Shown here: positions 43,431 through 51,971 of the stretch, piece by piece | Layout: the number at the start of each line of letters is the position of its first letter | Numbering within the stretch: position 1 is the stretch's first letter | NCBI GenBank assembly: GCA_965232465.1 | Contig: OZ246977.1 | Span: forward strand, 744,001 to 808,000 | Direction of reading: 5' to 3' | Length of the DNA stretch: 64,000 nt | DNA from: G965232465 sp965232465 | Lineage (GTDB): Bacteria; Pseudomonadota; Alphaproteobacteria; JAQWUY01 | The notes under the pieces: model-generated | What the model was told of the DNA's origin: nothing | Databases searched by the model: none | The model's input: only the letters and a program-made list of their open reading frames with translations | Position numbers and translations under genes: made by a program

Positions 43431-44709
43431 TATCCTATTTTTTACTTTATATACATGGGGTACATGGATGTGTCGACCGCTGATTGGGGTATACCTCAGA
43501 CGGCGGGTGGCACACGGCAAAGAAGACCCCGTGCGATACACAGAAAAAATGGCAATTCCATCCGCATCCCCGCCAAAAAATGCACAAGTTATCTGGGTAC
43601 ATGCCATCAGCGTGGGCGAAAGTGTATCGGCTTTGCCCTTGATATACGCCTTGGTGGAAAAAGGGTATTTTGTGCTTGTTACCACCGGCACCCAAACCGC
43701 CGCCAAAATCATGGGGGAACGGTTGCCCCAAGGGGAATTACATCAAACAGGGGGGGCATTGCATCAGTATGCCCCCTTGGATTGTCGGGTGTGGATACGG
43801 GCGTTTTTACACTATTGGAATCCCTGTGCTGTGATGTTTTTGGAATCAGAATTGTGGTATAATACTTTATGCGAAGTCCATAAACGACACATACCCCTGT
43901 ATTTGGTCAATGCCCGCCTTAGCCAAAAGACCATACGAAAATGTAAAAAATATCCTCATATTGCCCGCACCATATTAAAATATTTTACTAAAATATACCC
44001 TCAAAATAGGTTAACTTTGCAAATTATGGGCGATATTTTAGGAAAAAATTGTTCTAAAATAGAATATTTAGGAAATTTAAAATACGCATTTTTATCCCCC
44101 CCCATATGTCCACAGGCATCCGCACAGATACAATCGCAAATCGCCAATCGTCCCGTATGGTTGGTGGCATCGACCCATCCAGAAGATGAGCATATTGTGG
44201 GGGATGCCTTACCAGATATACAAAAACACTGTGCGGATATTTTGACAATTGTTGTGCCCCGCCACCCAGAACGGCTATCGGAAGTACAACACATATTTGC
44301 CAATTTTACCCAAGCGGTGCGTAGCAACAATGATACGATTACGGATACAACACAAATATATATTGCCGATACCATGGGCGAATTGCCTTTATTTTATCAG
44401 CTGAGTCCCATATGCTTGGTGGGGGGCAGTTTTGGGGGGGGATATGGCGGACATAATCCCTTGGAACCCGCCCGTTATGACACCGCCATTGTGCAAGGAT
44501 ATGATACCAGTAACTTTAGCGATATAACCGATGCTTTGCAGGCGGTACAAGGACATATACAGGTGTCGGATTCACACCATTTGGCACAGGTTATATGTGA
44601 TATATGCACCCATCCACAACGCCGCCAAACGATGGCACAAAATGCCAAAAAATGGGTGCATACACATGAAAATATTGTACAAAAATTGTTGTATAGTATG
44701 GGGGTATAA
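43423..44709 (+). CDS. waaA: Kdo transferase WaaA (KdtA)
   Basis: A 428-residue glycosyltransferase that adds Kdo from CMP-Kdo to lipid IVA. IWVHAISVGESVSALPLIYAL, VTTGTQTAAKIM, FLESELWYN and the C-terminal LVGGSFGGGYGGHNPLEPARYDTAI are the classical WaaA blocks. I chose ATG 43423; a TTG two codons upstream is also in frame. The gene overlaps DUF374 and shares its last base with the lpxK start. Confidence 0.95.
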   Translation: MRSILFFTLYTWGTWMCRPLIGVYLRRRVAHGKEDPVRYTEKMAIPSASPPKNAQVIWVHAISVGESVSALPLIYALVEKGYFVLVTTGTQTAAKIMGERLPQGELHQTGGALHQYAPLDCRVWIRAFLHYWNPCAVMFLESELWYNTLCEVHKRHIPLYLVNARLSQKTIRKCKKYPHIARTILKYFTKIYPQNRLTLQIMGDILGKNCSKIEYLGNLKYAFLSPPICPQASAQIQSQIANRPVWLVASTHPEDEHIVGDALPDIQKHCADILTIVVPRHPERLSEVQHIFANFTQAVRSNNDTITDTTQIYIADTMGELPLFYQLSPICLVGGSFGGGYGGHNPLEPARYDTAIVQGYDTSNFSDITDALQAVQGHIQVSDSHHLAQVICDICTHPQRRQTMAQNAKKWVHTHENIVQKLLYSMGV

Positions 44710-45683
44710 TGCAGCATTTTCAATATAAAAATACACTTTCAACCGCCTTGTTACCCTTGTCTGTTATATATGGGGGGCTGTGTGCAATACGGCGTATATG
44801 CAGCCGCCCATACAAAGCATCTGTGCCGGTTATTTGTATTGGCAATGTGACGGTTGGGGGGACGGGAAAAACCCCCACTTGTCGGGTGATACTGAACCAA
44901 TTACAGTATACATACAAAAATCCAATTATCGTATCCCGTGGATATGGGGGGAACATAACCACCCCAACGGTTGTAAATTCAGACACCCATACGGCACAGC
45001 AAGTGGGGGATGAACCCTTAATGCTCGCCCAAGATGCTACTGTGGTGATTAGCAAAAATAAAAAAAAGGGGGTGCAAACCGCCGAAAAATTGGGGGCGGA
45101 TATTATTGTGCTCGATGATGGATTACAAAACCCCACCGTATACAAAGATGTGGTGGTGGTGGTTATCGACGGGTACCGGGGCTTTGGTAATGGGCGGATA
45201 TTGCCGTCCGGGCCGTTGCGCCAATATGCAGCAAAGCCGTTACAAAATGCCCATATGATTTTGGTGACCGGATGTAAAAGCGGTGTATACACAGACATTA
45301 AAAATATATATGGGGATAAAGTTTTATATGCGGATTATGTGCCCATCGCCTTGCCATTTCAGGAACGACAATCGGTGGTGCCGTTTGCCGGGGTGGGCAA
45401 TCCAGATAAATTTTTTGAAACCGTCCGTCAATGTGGGTATCCCATACGGGCAAAACTATCGTATCCTGATCACCATCTGTATTCAGAGGGGGATTTACAA
45501 GATTTACACAGTGTGGCGGCAACCGCATTGGCAAAACTGATTACCACAGAAAAAGATTATATGCGCTTATCTGCTGATCAACGCCAAGATATAACACCTT
45601 TATATGTAACCTTAAAAATGGACAGAAAAAATTGGGCATCCGTATTGGGGGATGTGGTGCCGAATATGGGCACCAAAGCATGA
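44709..45683 (+). CDS. lpxK: Tetraacyldisaccharide 4'-kinase LpxK
   Basis: A 324-residue membrane-associated kinase that phosphorylates the 4' position of the lipid A precursor. The Walker A reads GNVTVGGTGKTPTC, with the Walker B-like IIVLDDGLQNPTV and RGYGG. Length and order (waaA-lpxK-lpxL) are as in other alphaproteobacteria. The start codon overlaps the waaA stop by one base and its own stop overlaps the lpxL start (ATGA). Confidence 0.95.
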   Translation: MQHFQYKNTLSTALLPLSVIYGGLCAIRRICSRPYKASVPVICIGNVTVGGTGKTPTCRVILNQLQYTYKNPIIVSRGYGGNITTPTVVNSDTHTAQQVGDEPLMLAQDATVVISKNKKKGVQTAEKLGADIIVLDDGLQNPTVYKDVVVVVIDGYRGFGNGRILPSGPLRQYAAKPLQNAHMILVTGCKSGVYTDIKNIYGDKVLYADYVPIALPFQERQSVVPFAGVGNPDKFFETVRQCGYPIRAKLSYPDHHLYSEGDLQDLHSVAATALAKLITTEKDYMRLSADQRQDITPLYVTLKMDRKNWASVLGDVVPNMGTKA

Positions 45684-46522
45684 ACACATTGGGACAGTTT
45701 GTCGTATTTATTTTGATATATCCATTTTTATGTATAATGCGGGTATTGCCATTGTCATGGGCGGAAGCCGTGGGGCGGGGTGTTGTGGGTTTTATGGGTC
45801 CAAAAACCCGCAAAAATACCCGGGTGCTGCACGGATTACAAGTGGCATTTCCATATAATTCTGAGGCACAAAATCAGATACTTGCCCGTGCGAATTGGCG
45901 ACATTATGGCATAAATCTTGCCCATGCGATTCAACTGGACAATCCAAAGTTGGTACAACGGACGGATGTGGAGGGCTGGCACCATTTGCAACGGGCATTT
46001 GACCAAGGTAAAGGCGTATTTGTGCTGTCCGCCCATGTGGGCGTGTGGGATGTGATTTGTGCGGTGATAAAACACCGATTACACCCCACAGACACCATAT
46101 ACCGTCCCATAGACAATATATTTTTAAATCGCTGGTTTAAAAAATACCGTTTAAAAGTATATAAATCCTTAATTGTTAAGGGTCCCCATGCGGGTAAAGA
46201 TATTTTAAAAGCCATCCGTGCGGGGGGTATTGTCCCCATGATGTCCGATCAAAAAATGTGGGGGGGGATCGAGGTTCCTTATTTCCGTGTGCCCGCATTA
46301 ACCGCATCGGGGGCGGTGGTGCTGGGGGCAAAATTGCAAGTCCCTGTGATTCCCATATACACAGCAAAAGTCGGTAACAGGTTTAAAATGGTCATCGAAC
46401 CCCCCATGCCCCTAACGGGCAACACAGAAGTCGACACTATACAAATGAACCAGCTATTTGAAAAATGGGTAACAAGCCACCCCGATCAATACTTTTCCTT
46501 TACCCACAACAGGTGGGGGTAA
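45680..46522 (+). CDS. Lipid A late acyltransferase LpxL/HtrB family
   Basis: A 280-residue acyltransferase that adds a secondary acyl chain to Kdo2-lipid IVA. An N-terminal membrane helix is followed by the HxxxxD catalytic motif LSAHVGVWDVI, then YRPIDNIFLNRWF and MMSDQKMWGG. The ATG overlaps the lpxK stop. The family does not tell lauroyl from myristoyl specificity. Confidence 0.92.
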   Translation: MNTLGQFVVFILIYPFLCIMRVLPLSWAEAVGRGVVGFMGPKTRKNTRVLHGLQVAFPYNSEAQNQILARANWRHYGINLAHAIQLDNPKLVQRTDVEGWHHLQRAFDQGKGVFVLSAHVGVWDVICAVIKHRLHPTDTIYRPIDNIFLNRWFKKYRLKVYKSLIVKGPHAGKDILKAIRAGGIVPMMSDQKMWGGIEVPYFRVPALTASGAVVLGAKLQVPVIPIYTAKVGNRFKMVIEPPMPLTGNTEVDTIQMNQLFEKWVTSHPDQYFSFTHNRWG

Positions 46523-46551
46523 TATAGGTCATTTCATATAAAATGATGTGA

Positions 46552-47658
46552 TTATACAAATGGCATGTATAGGACCGTGTCTAAGATGTCTTGGGACATG
46601 CGGTTATATATGTCTTGGCGTGATAATAAACCCGTTTGTGTGTCCGTGTATGACACCACCGATGCACTGTTAATGGCACTTGCGATAAGGGCATGTGTAT
46701 GGGGTTTTTTCGGGTCCGCCAAAAACGATGCTAAGGTGGATGCAAACGCATCGCCCGCCCCAATGGTTCCCGCCACTTGTGTCGGGATGGATGGGGCAAA
46801 ATATATCCCCTCTTGGGTGCCCATATATGCCCCATTTTTGCCGTCAGTTATCACCATATATTGTAATCCCAATGTGGTAACCGATTTCATAAACGATGCC
46901 AAACTGATATGATTTTGTGGGGCGGACAACCCGGATTTTGCCACCCGCATTTTGCGGTGATGGGGATAATCGGTTGGTATGGATATGTGGGCGGATATAC
47001 ACCCTGCATCGATAATCCCCCCCATCAATGCGGACGCTTCACGCACATTCATAGTGATACAATCCATATGGGGAAAACTTTTTATAATCTGTGTATCATA
47101 GCGCTGAATCTGTAAAATCCCCGGGTTTGTGGCCACAAATGCCCCCGCCATATGGGCGGTTTTGACAATATGTGTAAATGCCTTGGCACTGTCCCCAGAC
47201 AAAGCGGTAATATAAACCAAATCCCTATTTTGTAGGTGGGTGCTCGTAACCTCTTGGGCGGTTAATTGGGTATTTGCCCCCCGATATGTAAAAACCGTGG
47301 GATCCCGTTCGATACTCGACAACAACACGGATGTGGCGGTGGGCTGGGTGGCGGTGGTACATACATGGTGCGTATCAATATGTTCTGATTGTAACAACTG
47401 TAAAATTTTATGCCCATTCATATCTTTTTTTATTTTAATAATCGGCGATACCGTATGCCCCATGCGTGCCATTGCCACGGATGCGTTTACCGCCCCGCCA
47501 CCAATGCTGATTGCAATGGAATCTGTTTCGATTTTTCGCCCCAATTCGACCATCATAAAAGAAATATCTGTGTTGTGCATAGTCAACCGTTCCACATCGG
47601 CGGCGGCAATTTGTACGATAATGTCCACCGTCGCCCCCCCAATTGTTATACACTTCAT
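46552..47658 (-). CDS. PfkB-family carbohydrate kinase
   Basis: A 368-residue sugar or nucleoside kinase of the ribokinase/PfkB fold. It starts MKCITIGGATVDIIV, has SIGGGAVNASVAMARMG (signature 1) and ends with the anion hole and catalytic base in GTIGAGDAFASTLASFL. The closing TIGAGDAF supports activity. The substrate is unknown. GGAAAA before 47658 is preferred over an ATG at 47670. It follows the RpiR regulator gene by 16 bp, so the two are probably co-transcribed and the kinase may make or remove the regulator's sugar-phosphate ligand. Confidence 0.9.
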   Translation of the reverse strand: MKCITIGGATVDIIVQIAAADVERLTMHNTDISFMMVELGRKIETDSIAISIGGGAVNASVAMARMGHTVSPIIKIKKDMNGHKILQLLQSEHIDTHHVCTTATQPTATSVLLSSIERDPTVFTYRGANTQLTAQEVTSTHLQNRDLVYITALSGDSAKAFTHIVKTAHMAGAFVATNPGILQIQRYDTQIIKSFPHMDCITMNVREASALMGGIIDAGCISAHISIPTDYPHHRKMRVAKSGLSAPQNHISLASFMKSVTTLGLQYMVITDGKNGAYMGTQEGIYFAPSIPTQVAGTIGAGDAFASTLASFLADPKKPHTHALIASAINSASVVSYTDTQTGLLSRQDIYNRMSQDILDTVLYMPFV

Positions 47659-47674
47659 TTTGTTTTCCATAGTA

Positions 47675-48508
47675 TTATTGTATATGTTGTTTAATGGTTT
47701 CTAGGTTTTTTTTGGCTTTATCGCCCATGTTTATGGCAAGACAATTTATGATAATGTCAATTACCGCCAAAAATACAATCCGTGACGAAGACGGGCGCAT
47801 AATACTGCGTGATTCGAGTAAAGTAATATCCAATACAATATGTGCCGTATTGGCAACGGGGCTGTTTTTACGGGTTAGGGCAATGACTTTTGCCCCCCGT
47901 TGGCAGGCAATTTTTGCCGCCTGTACCACCCCTTTGTTATTGCCGGATATAGAAGTCGCAAAAATCACATCGTTTGTTGTTGCTGTACATGCAGTTGCCG
48001 CCTGAATATTGGCATCAATACGGGCGGAGGCGTATACCCCCAAACGAGTTAGATTTTTTTCAATTTCATGTCCCAAAAATGACGACCCGCCCCCACTGCT
48101 AAATATATATACCATATTCGCATTATGTAAAGTGGTTACAATTTTATGTAATATCTGTACATCGATATTTTCATGTAATATATACAAGGCGTTTTGTGCT
48201 TTTGATATAACATTATATATAACTTCTGCATCTGTATTGGCACTGTTTTCTTTTTGTAAATACCGCTGTCCCACATTATCATTATTGGCAAGGGCGATTT
48301 TTAAGTCTTGCACTCCTTTTAAACCAATGGCATAACAAAATCGGGTAATCGTTGGCGGGGTTACTTGGATTTTTTCGGCGATTTCCGTTATTGAATGGGT
48401 GATAAAAAAATTGGGGTTTTCCAACAATGCCTGTGCCACCAAGACTTGCGATTTTGTCAACATGTGCATGGTGCTTTGTATTTCTGAGATAATGTCCAAT
48501 TTCATCAT
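47675..48508 (-). CDS. RpiR/HexR-family transcriptional regulator
   Basis: A 277-residue regulator. The N-terminal HTH domain contains MHMLTKSQVLVAQALLENPNFF-like helices and SITEIAEKIQVTPPTITRFCYAIG. A C-terminal SIS domain (about 110-250) has VYIFSSGGGSSFLGHEIEKNL and FATSISGNNKGVVQAAKIA. The order next to gap and pyk, across a shared upstream region, recalls HexR of gammaproteobacteria, which responds to KDPG and binds near gap and pyk. The ATG at 48508 (or 48505) follows AGAAAG. Confidence 0.9.
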   Translation of the reverse strand: MMKLDIISEIQSTMHMLTKSQVLVAQALLENPNFFITHSITEIAEKIQVTPPTITRFCYAIGLKGVQDLKIALANNDNVGQRYLQKENSANTDAEVIYNVISKAQNALYILHENIDVQILHKIVTTLHNANMVYIFSSGGGSSFLGHEIEKNLTRLGVYASARIDANIQAATACTATTNDVIFATSISGNNKGVVQAAKIACQRGAKVIALTRKNSPVANTAHIVLDITLLESRSIMRPSSSRIVFLAVIDIIINCLAINMGDKAKKNLETIKQHIQ

Positions 48509-48623
48509 GTTATACTTTCTTGATTGTTGGTAATTGTGTAAAAATATATCAAAATAATATGCCAACATACACAATAATAAGTATAGTGCATTTTCATCAA
48601 TATAACACACTTTTATTATATTG

Positions 48624-48638
48624 TGTAAATTTTTTACA
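48624..48638. promoter_or_regulatory. Palindrome TGTAAATTTTTTACA, probable RpiR/HexR operator
   Basis: Six-base arms TGTAAA/TTTACA flank a TTT spacer, between the rpiR and gap genes. It resembles the known HexR box (TGTA...TACA, 15 bp). A half site, TTGTAAT, recurs at about 48645 and 48660. Confidence 0.6.
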
Positions 48639-48685
48639 ATTTATTTGTAATTTATTAAGTTGTAATAATATAAAGGTAAAAAATA

Positions 48686-48714
48686 TTGCACTGCCCCCGA
48701 TTTTATGGTATAAT
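48686..48714 (+). promoter_or_regulatory. Promoter of gap
   Basis: TTGCAC (48686-48691), a 17-base spacer and TATAAT (48709-48714) with an extended TG-G. The resulting leader is about 150 bases, long for a glycolytic gene. The operator-like palindrome lies 48 bases upstream of the -35 box. Confidence 0.8.
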
Positions 48715-48868
48715 GCTGTAATATTTTTACGAAAAAGGTTTTTGTAAATACAGTTAAAAATAATTGTAACCGTGTGGTATGTGCACTGCACGGACTTATA
48801 AACTTGATTGTACACCCAATTATATAAATATATTAGTGCAAATGTATCAATGAAAGGATAATATAACA

Positions 48869-49882
48869 ATGGTAAATGTGGCAATAAATGGCTTTGGACG
48901 AATCGGCAGGTTGGCGGTGCGGGCGTTAATATCGGCAAAATCCCGGCGGGAAAAAACAGATTTTAATGTGGTATCCATAAATGACTTAGGCGGGGCAAAA
49001 TTGGCGGCACACTTATTACAATACGATTCCACACATGGGGGTTTGGCAACCGATGTTACATATGGGGACGATTGGATTGATTTTGGGTTTGGCAAGGTTA
49101 AATTTACCGCCGAACGCACCCCCATTGATTTACAACATGGGGCTTTGGGGATCGATGTGGTACAAGAATGTACAGGTATTTTTACCAGTAAACGCAGTGC
49201 CTCCGCCCATCTGGATGCGGGGGCAAAAAAAGTGGTTATTTCCGCCCCCGGCACAGATGTAGACGCCACCGTTGTATATGGTGTTAATACATCCATATTA
49301 ACCCCGGATATGACGATTATTTCCAACGCTTCTTGCACCACCAATTGTTTGGCACCTGTGGCAAAAATTTTACACGATATTGCCGGTATCAAAAGTGGCA
49401 ATATGACAACCATTCATTCTTATACAGGCGACCAACGCATTCTTGACACGGCACATGCCGATTTTCGCCGTGCCCGTGCCGCCGCAGGCAATATGATTCC
49501 CACTTCGACCGGGGCGGCAAAAGCCATTGGTTTGGTAATTCCAGAGCTGACGGGCAAATTACAAGGGTCCGCCATGCGTGTACCCACACCAAATGTGTCA
49601 TTTGTCGATTTTGTTGCGGTTGTGGAAAAATCCGTATCTGTTGACAACATCCATACGGCCATGCAGCAAGCATCGCAAGGTGTATTAAAAGGGATTTTGG
49701 GATATTGTGATACCCCACTTGTGTCCTCTGATTTTAATGGGTCGCCATACAGTTCCGTATTTGATGCCAGCCAAACCCGTGTTATGGGGGAAAATTTACT
49801 GCGTATTGGGGCGTGGTACGATAATGAAACCGGGTTCGCTAATCGTATGAACGATACAACGGATATATTTGCCAAGCTGTAA
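48869..49882 (+). CDS. gap: Glyceraldehyde-3-phosphate dehydrogenase Gap
   Basis: A 337-residue type I GAPDH that oxidises glyceraldehyde 3-phosphate to 1,3-bisphosphoglycerate. The NAD motif is VAINGFGRIGRLAVRA and the catalytic Cys is in SNASCTTNCLAPV; the paired His and the SYTGDQR block are conserved. GAAAGGA gives the start. pyk follows 55 bp downstream, separated by a hairpin without T tail (49889-49910). Confidence 0.97.
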   Translation: MVNVAINGFGRIGRLAVRALISAKSRREKTDFNVVSINDLGGAKLAAHLLQYDSTHGGLATDVTYGDDWIDFGFGKVKFTAERTPIDLQHGALGIDVVQECTGIFTSKRSASAHLDAGAKKVVISAPGTDVDATVVYGVNTSILTPDMTIISNASCTTNCLAPVAKILHDIAGIKSGNMTTIHSYTGDQRILDTAHADFRRARAAAGNMIPTSTGAAKAIGLVIPELTGKLQGSAMRVPTPNVSFVDFVAVVEKSVSVDNIHTAMQQASQGVLKGILGYCDTPLVSSDFNGSPYSSVFDASQTRVMGENLLRIGAWYDNETGFANRMNDTTDIFAKL

Positions 49883-49888
49883 TAAGTA

Positions 49889-49910
49889 GGGGACATATGT
49901 TTTTGTCCCC
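49889..49910 (+). promoter_or_regulatory. Hairpin between gap and pyk
   Basis: GGGGACA-TATGTTTT-TGTCCCC, a seven-pair stem with no T run after it. It probably acts in mRNA processing or stability between two co-transcribed genes. Confidence 0.5.
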
Positions 49911-49937
49911 ATATGAAATTTAAAAGGAAATATTGCA

Positions 49938-51359
49938 ATGTCAATTCAAAAGAATACAAAAATTGTTGCCACACTGGGACCAGCAAGCAACAGCAAAGAT
50001 ACAATATCTGGTCTGATCAGGGCGGGGTGTAATGTGTTTCGTATCAATTTTTCCCATGGGGAACGCCATACCCATCAACACCTATATGATACCATCCGTG
50101 AAGTGGAACAAGATATGGGACGACCGGTGGGGATATTGGCGGATTTACAAGGACCGAAAATTCGTGTGGCAACCTTTGCCGATGGACCTGTGGATTTGAT
50201 ATTGGGGCAAGCATTTTCGTTTTATTTACAGGCGTATTCTGGGGATGTCACGGGGGTACAATTGCCCCACCCAGAAATCTTTGATACGGCAAAAGTCGGT
50301 GATACTTTGTTGGTAAATGATGGTAAAATTGTATTGGTGATTACCCAAGTTTCCCCTACAGAGCTAAAATGTAAAGTTACCGTAGCGGGGCGTATTTCCG
50401 ATCGTAAAGGGGTTAATGTTCCAAACGCTGTACTCCCCATTTCTGCATTGACAGATAAGGACCGCACGGATTTGCAATTTGCCCTGTCGTTGGGGGTCGA
50501 TTGGGTGGCGTTATCTTTTGTCCAAACCGCCCAAGATATAATCGATGTGCGTAAAATTATCGATGGAAAAGCCAAAGTGTTGGCAAAAATTGAAAAGCCT
50601 TCCGCTGTGTCCCATATTGCACATATTATCGAAGTCTCCGATGGTATTATGGTTGCCCGTGGGGATTTAGGGGTCGAATGTCCGCTGCAGGATGTGCCCC
50701 TTGCCCAAAAGAAAATTATTCAGGAATGCCGCAGCCAAGGAAAGCCCGTTATCGTGGCAACACAAATGCTCGAATCGATGAACAAATCCCCCATACCCAC
50801 ACGGGCGGAAGTGAACGATGTGGCAAATGCTATTTTGGATGGGGCGGATGCGGTTATGTTATCCGCCGAAACCGCCACCGGGGCATACCCTGTTGAAGCG
50901 GTACAGGTGATGACGCAAATTGCCAAACGGGTTGAGGCTGACCGTGTTTATTATCATGGCATTAATGCCCACGAAGTCCCCATTGAACAACGGGAAACCG
51001 ATGGTATGGCAAATGCCGTATTGGAAATGTCAAAATTTGTGTCATACGATGCAATTACCGTATTTACCACCACTGGAACGACGGCGATTCGTATATCCCG
51101 GTTGCGTCCAAGACGCCCTATTTTAACTTTGACTCCCTCCATCGAAACCGCCCGTTGGTTAAACTTAGTGTGGGGGTGTTATGCGGTCGTTACAGACATT
51201 AAAACCATGCCCAAAGCAAGCATTATTCCCACGGCGGCACGGGCGGTAAATGGAATCTTAAAGCCGGAAAATACCATTATTGTAACCGCTGGCTTGCCGT
51301 TTGGCACACCAAATAAAGCCAATGTGATGCAGGTTATAAAAATTCAAGATTATTTGTAA
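49938..51359 (+). CDS. pyk: Pyruvate kinase Pyk
   Basis: A 473-residue enzyme that makes pyruvate and ATP from phosphoenolpyruvate. KIVATLGPASNS, FRINFSHG, DLQGPKIRVA, the active-site block VLAKIEKPSAV and MVARGDLGVECPLQDVPLAQKKII, and the C-terminal TGTTAIRISRLRPRRPIL are intact. AAAGGAAA precedes the ATG. It forms a pair with gap opposite a HexR-like regulator. Confidence 0.97.
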   Translation: MSIQKNTKIVATLGPASNSKDTISGLIRAGCNVFRINFSHGERHTHQHLYDTIREVEQDMGRPVGILADLQGPKIRVATFADGPVDLILGQAFSFYLQAYSGDVTGVQLPHPEIFDTAKVGDTLLVNDGKIVLVITQVSPTELKCKVTVAGRISDRKGVNVPNAVLPISALTDKDRTDLQFALSLGVDWVALSFVQTAQDIIDVRKIIDGKAKVLAKIEKPSAVSHIAHIIEVSDGIMVARGDLGVECPLQDVPLAQKKIIQECRSQGKPVIVATQMLESMNKSPIPTRAEVNDVANAILDGADAVMLSAETATGAYPVEAVQVMTQIAKRVEADRVYYHGINAHEVPIEQRETDGMANAVLEMSKFVSYDAITVFTTTGTTAIRISRLRPRRPILTLTPSIETARWLNLVWGCYAVVTDIKTMPKASIIPTAARAVNGILKPENTIIVTAGLPFGTPNKANVMQVIKIQDYL

Positions 51360-51464
51360 ATATAACAATATATAGTGAATTTTATATCTTGATTGAAAAC
51401 AACACCATTGGGTATATGATGTGTTAAAATGGGTGTATGAATTTTATTTTTTGAAGAACACACC

Positions 51465-51878
51465 ATGACAAAACCTGTATATACTACCTTAAACGAAGAT
51501 ACTTTATTGGAATTTTTAACCCTTTTTTATGGGCGGATTCGTATCCACCCCGTGTTGGGGGATATGTTTAAAAACCACATCGGGGATGACGATAGCGTAT
51601 GGGCGGAACACATTGCCCATATTGCCACTTTTTGGAATGCAATTTTTTTAAAAACCCAGCGGTTTACCGGCAATCCCATGCAAAAACATTTGCATATGGA
51701 CGACTTACAACCAGAACATTTTGATATGTGGTTGCAATTGTTCCACCGCACCGCCCTTGAAACCTTTGATGTATCGATTGCCAACGCATTTATCACCACA
51801 TCAAACCGTATCGCCCAAAGTTTACAAATGGGCATTAATATCCATCGGCAAAAATCATTGTCAAATTTGGACAATTGA
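51465..51878 (+). CDS. Group III truncated haemoglobin
   Basis: A 137-residue globin of the short 2/2 fold, group III: FLTLFYGRIRIHPVLGDMF near the N-terminus, an IATFWNAIFL helix, the proximal His in KHLHMDDLQ, then EHFDMWLQLFHRTA. Members bind oxygen, NO or peroxide; the role here is unknown. It is followed by an iron-uptake permease 93 bp downstream, beyond a CCCCCC/GGGGGG hairpin at 51910-51928. Confidence 0.88.
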   Translation: MTKPVYTTLNEDTLLEFLTLFYGRIRIHPVLGDMFKNHIGDDDSVWAEHIAHIATFWNAIFLKTQRFTGNPMQKHLHMDDLQPEHFDMWLQLFHRTALETFDVSIANAFITTSNRIAQSLQMGINIHRQKSLSNLDN

Positions 51879-51971
51879 ATCATATAGCAAATCCGTTTCA
51901 AAAACCTATCCCCCCTTTTTTTGGGGGGAAATACTGTCGACAAAATATACAAATAAGGGTATATTTTGCAT

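Noticed and set aside
51910..51928. Terminator after the truncated haemoglobin gene
   Set aside because: CCCCCC-TTTTTTT-GGGGGG has its T run in the loop, not after the stem.
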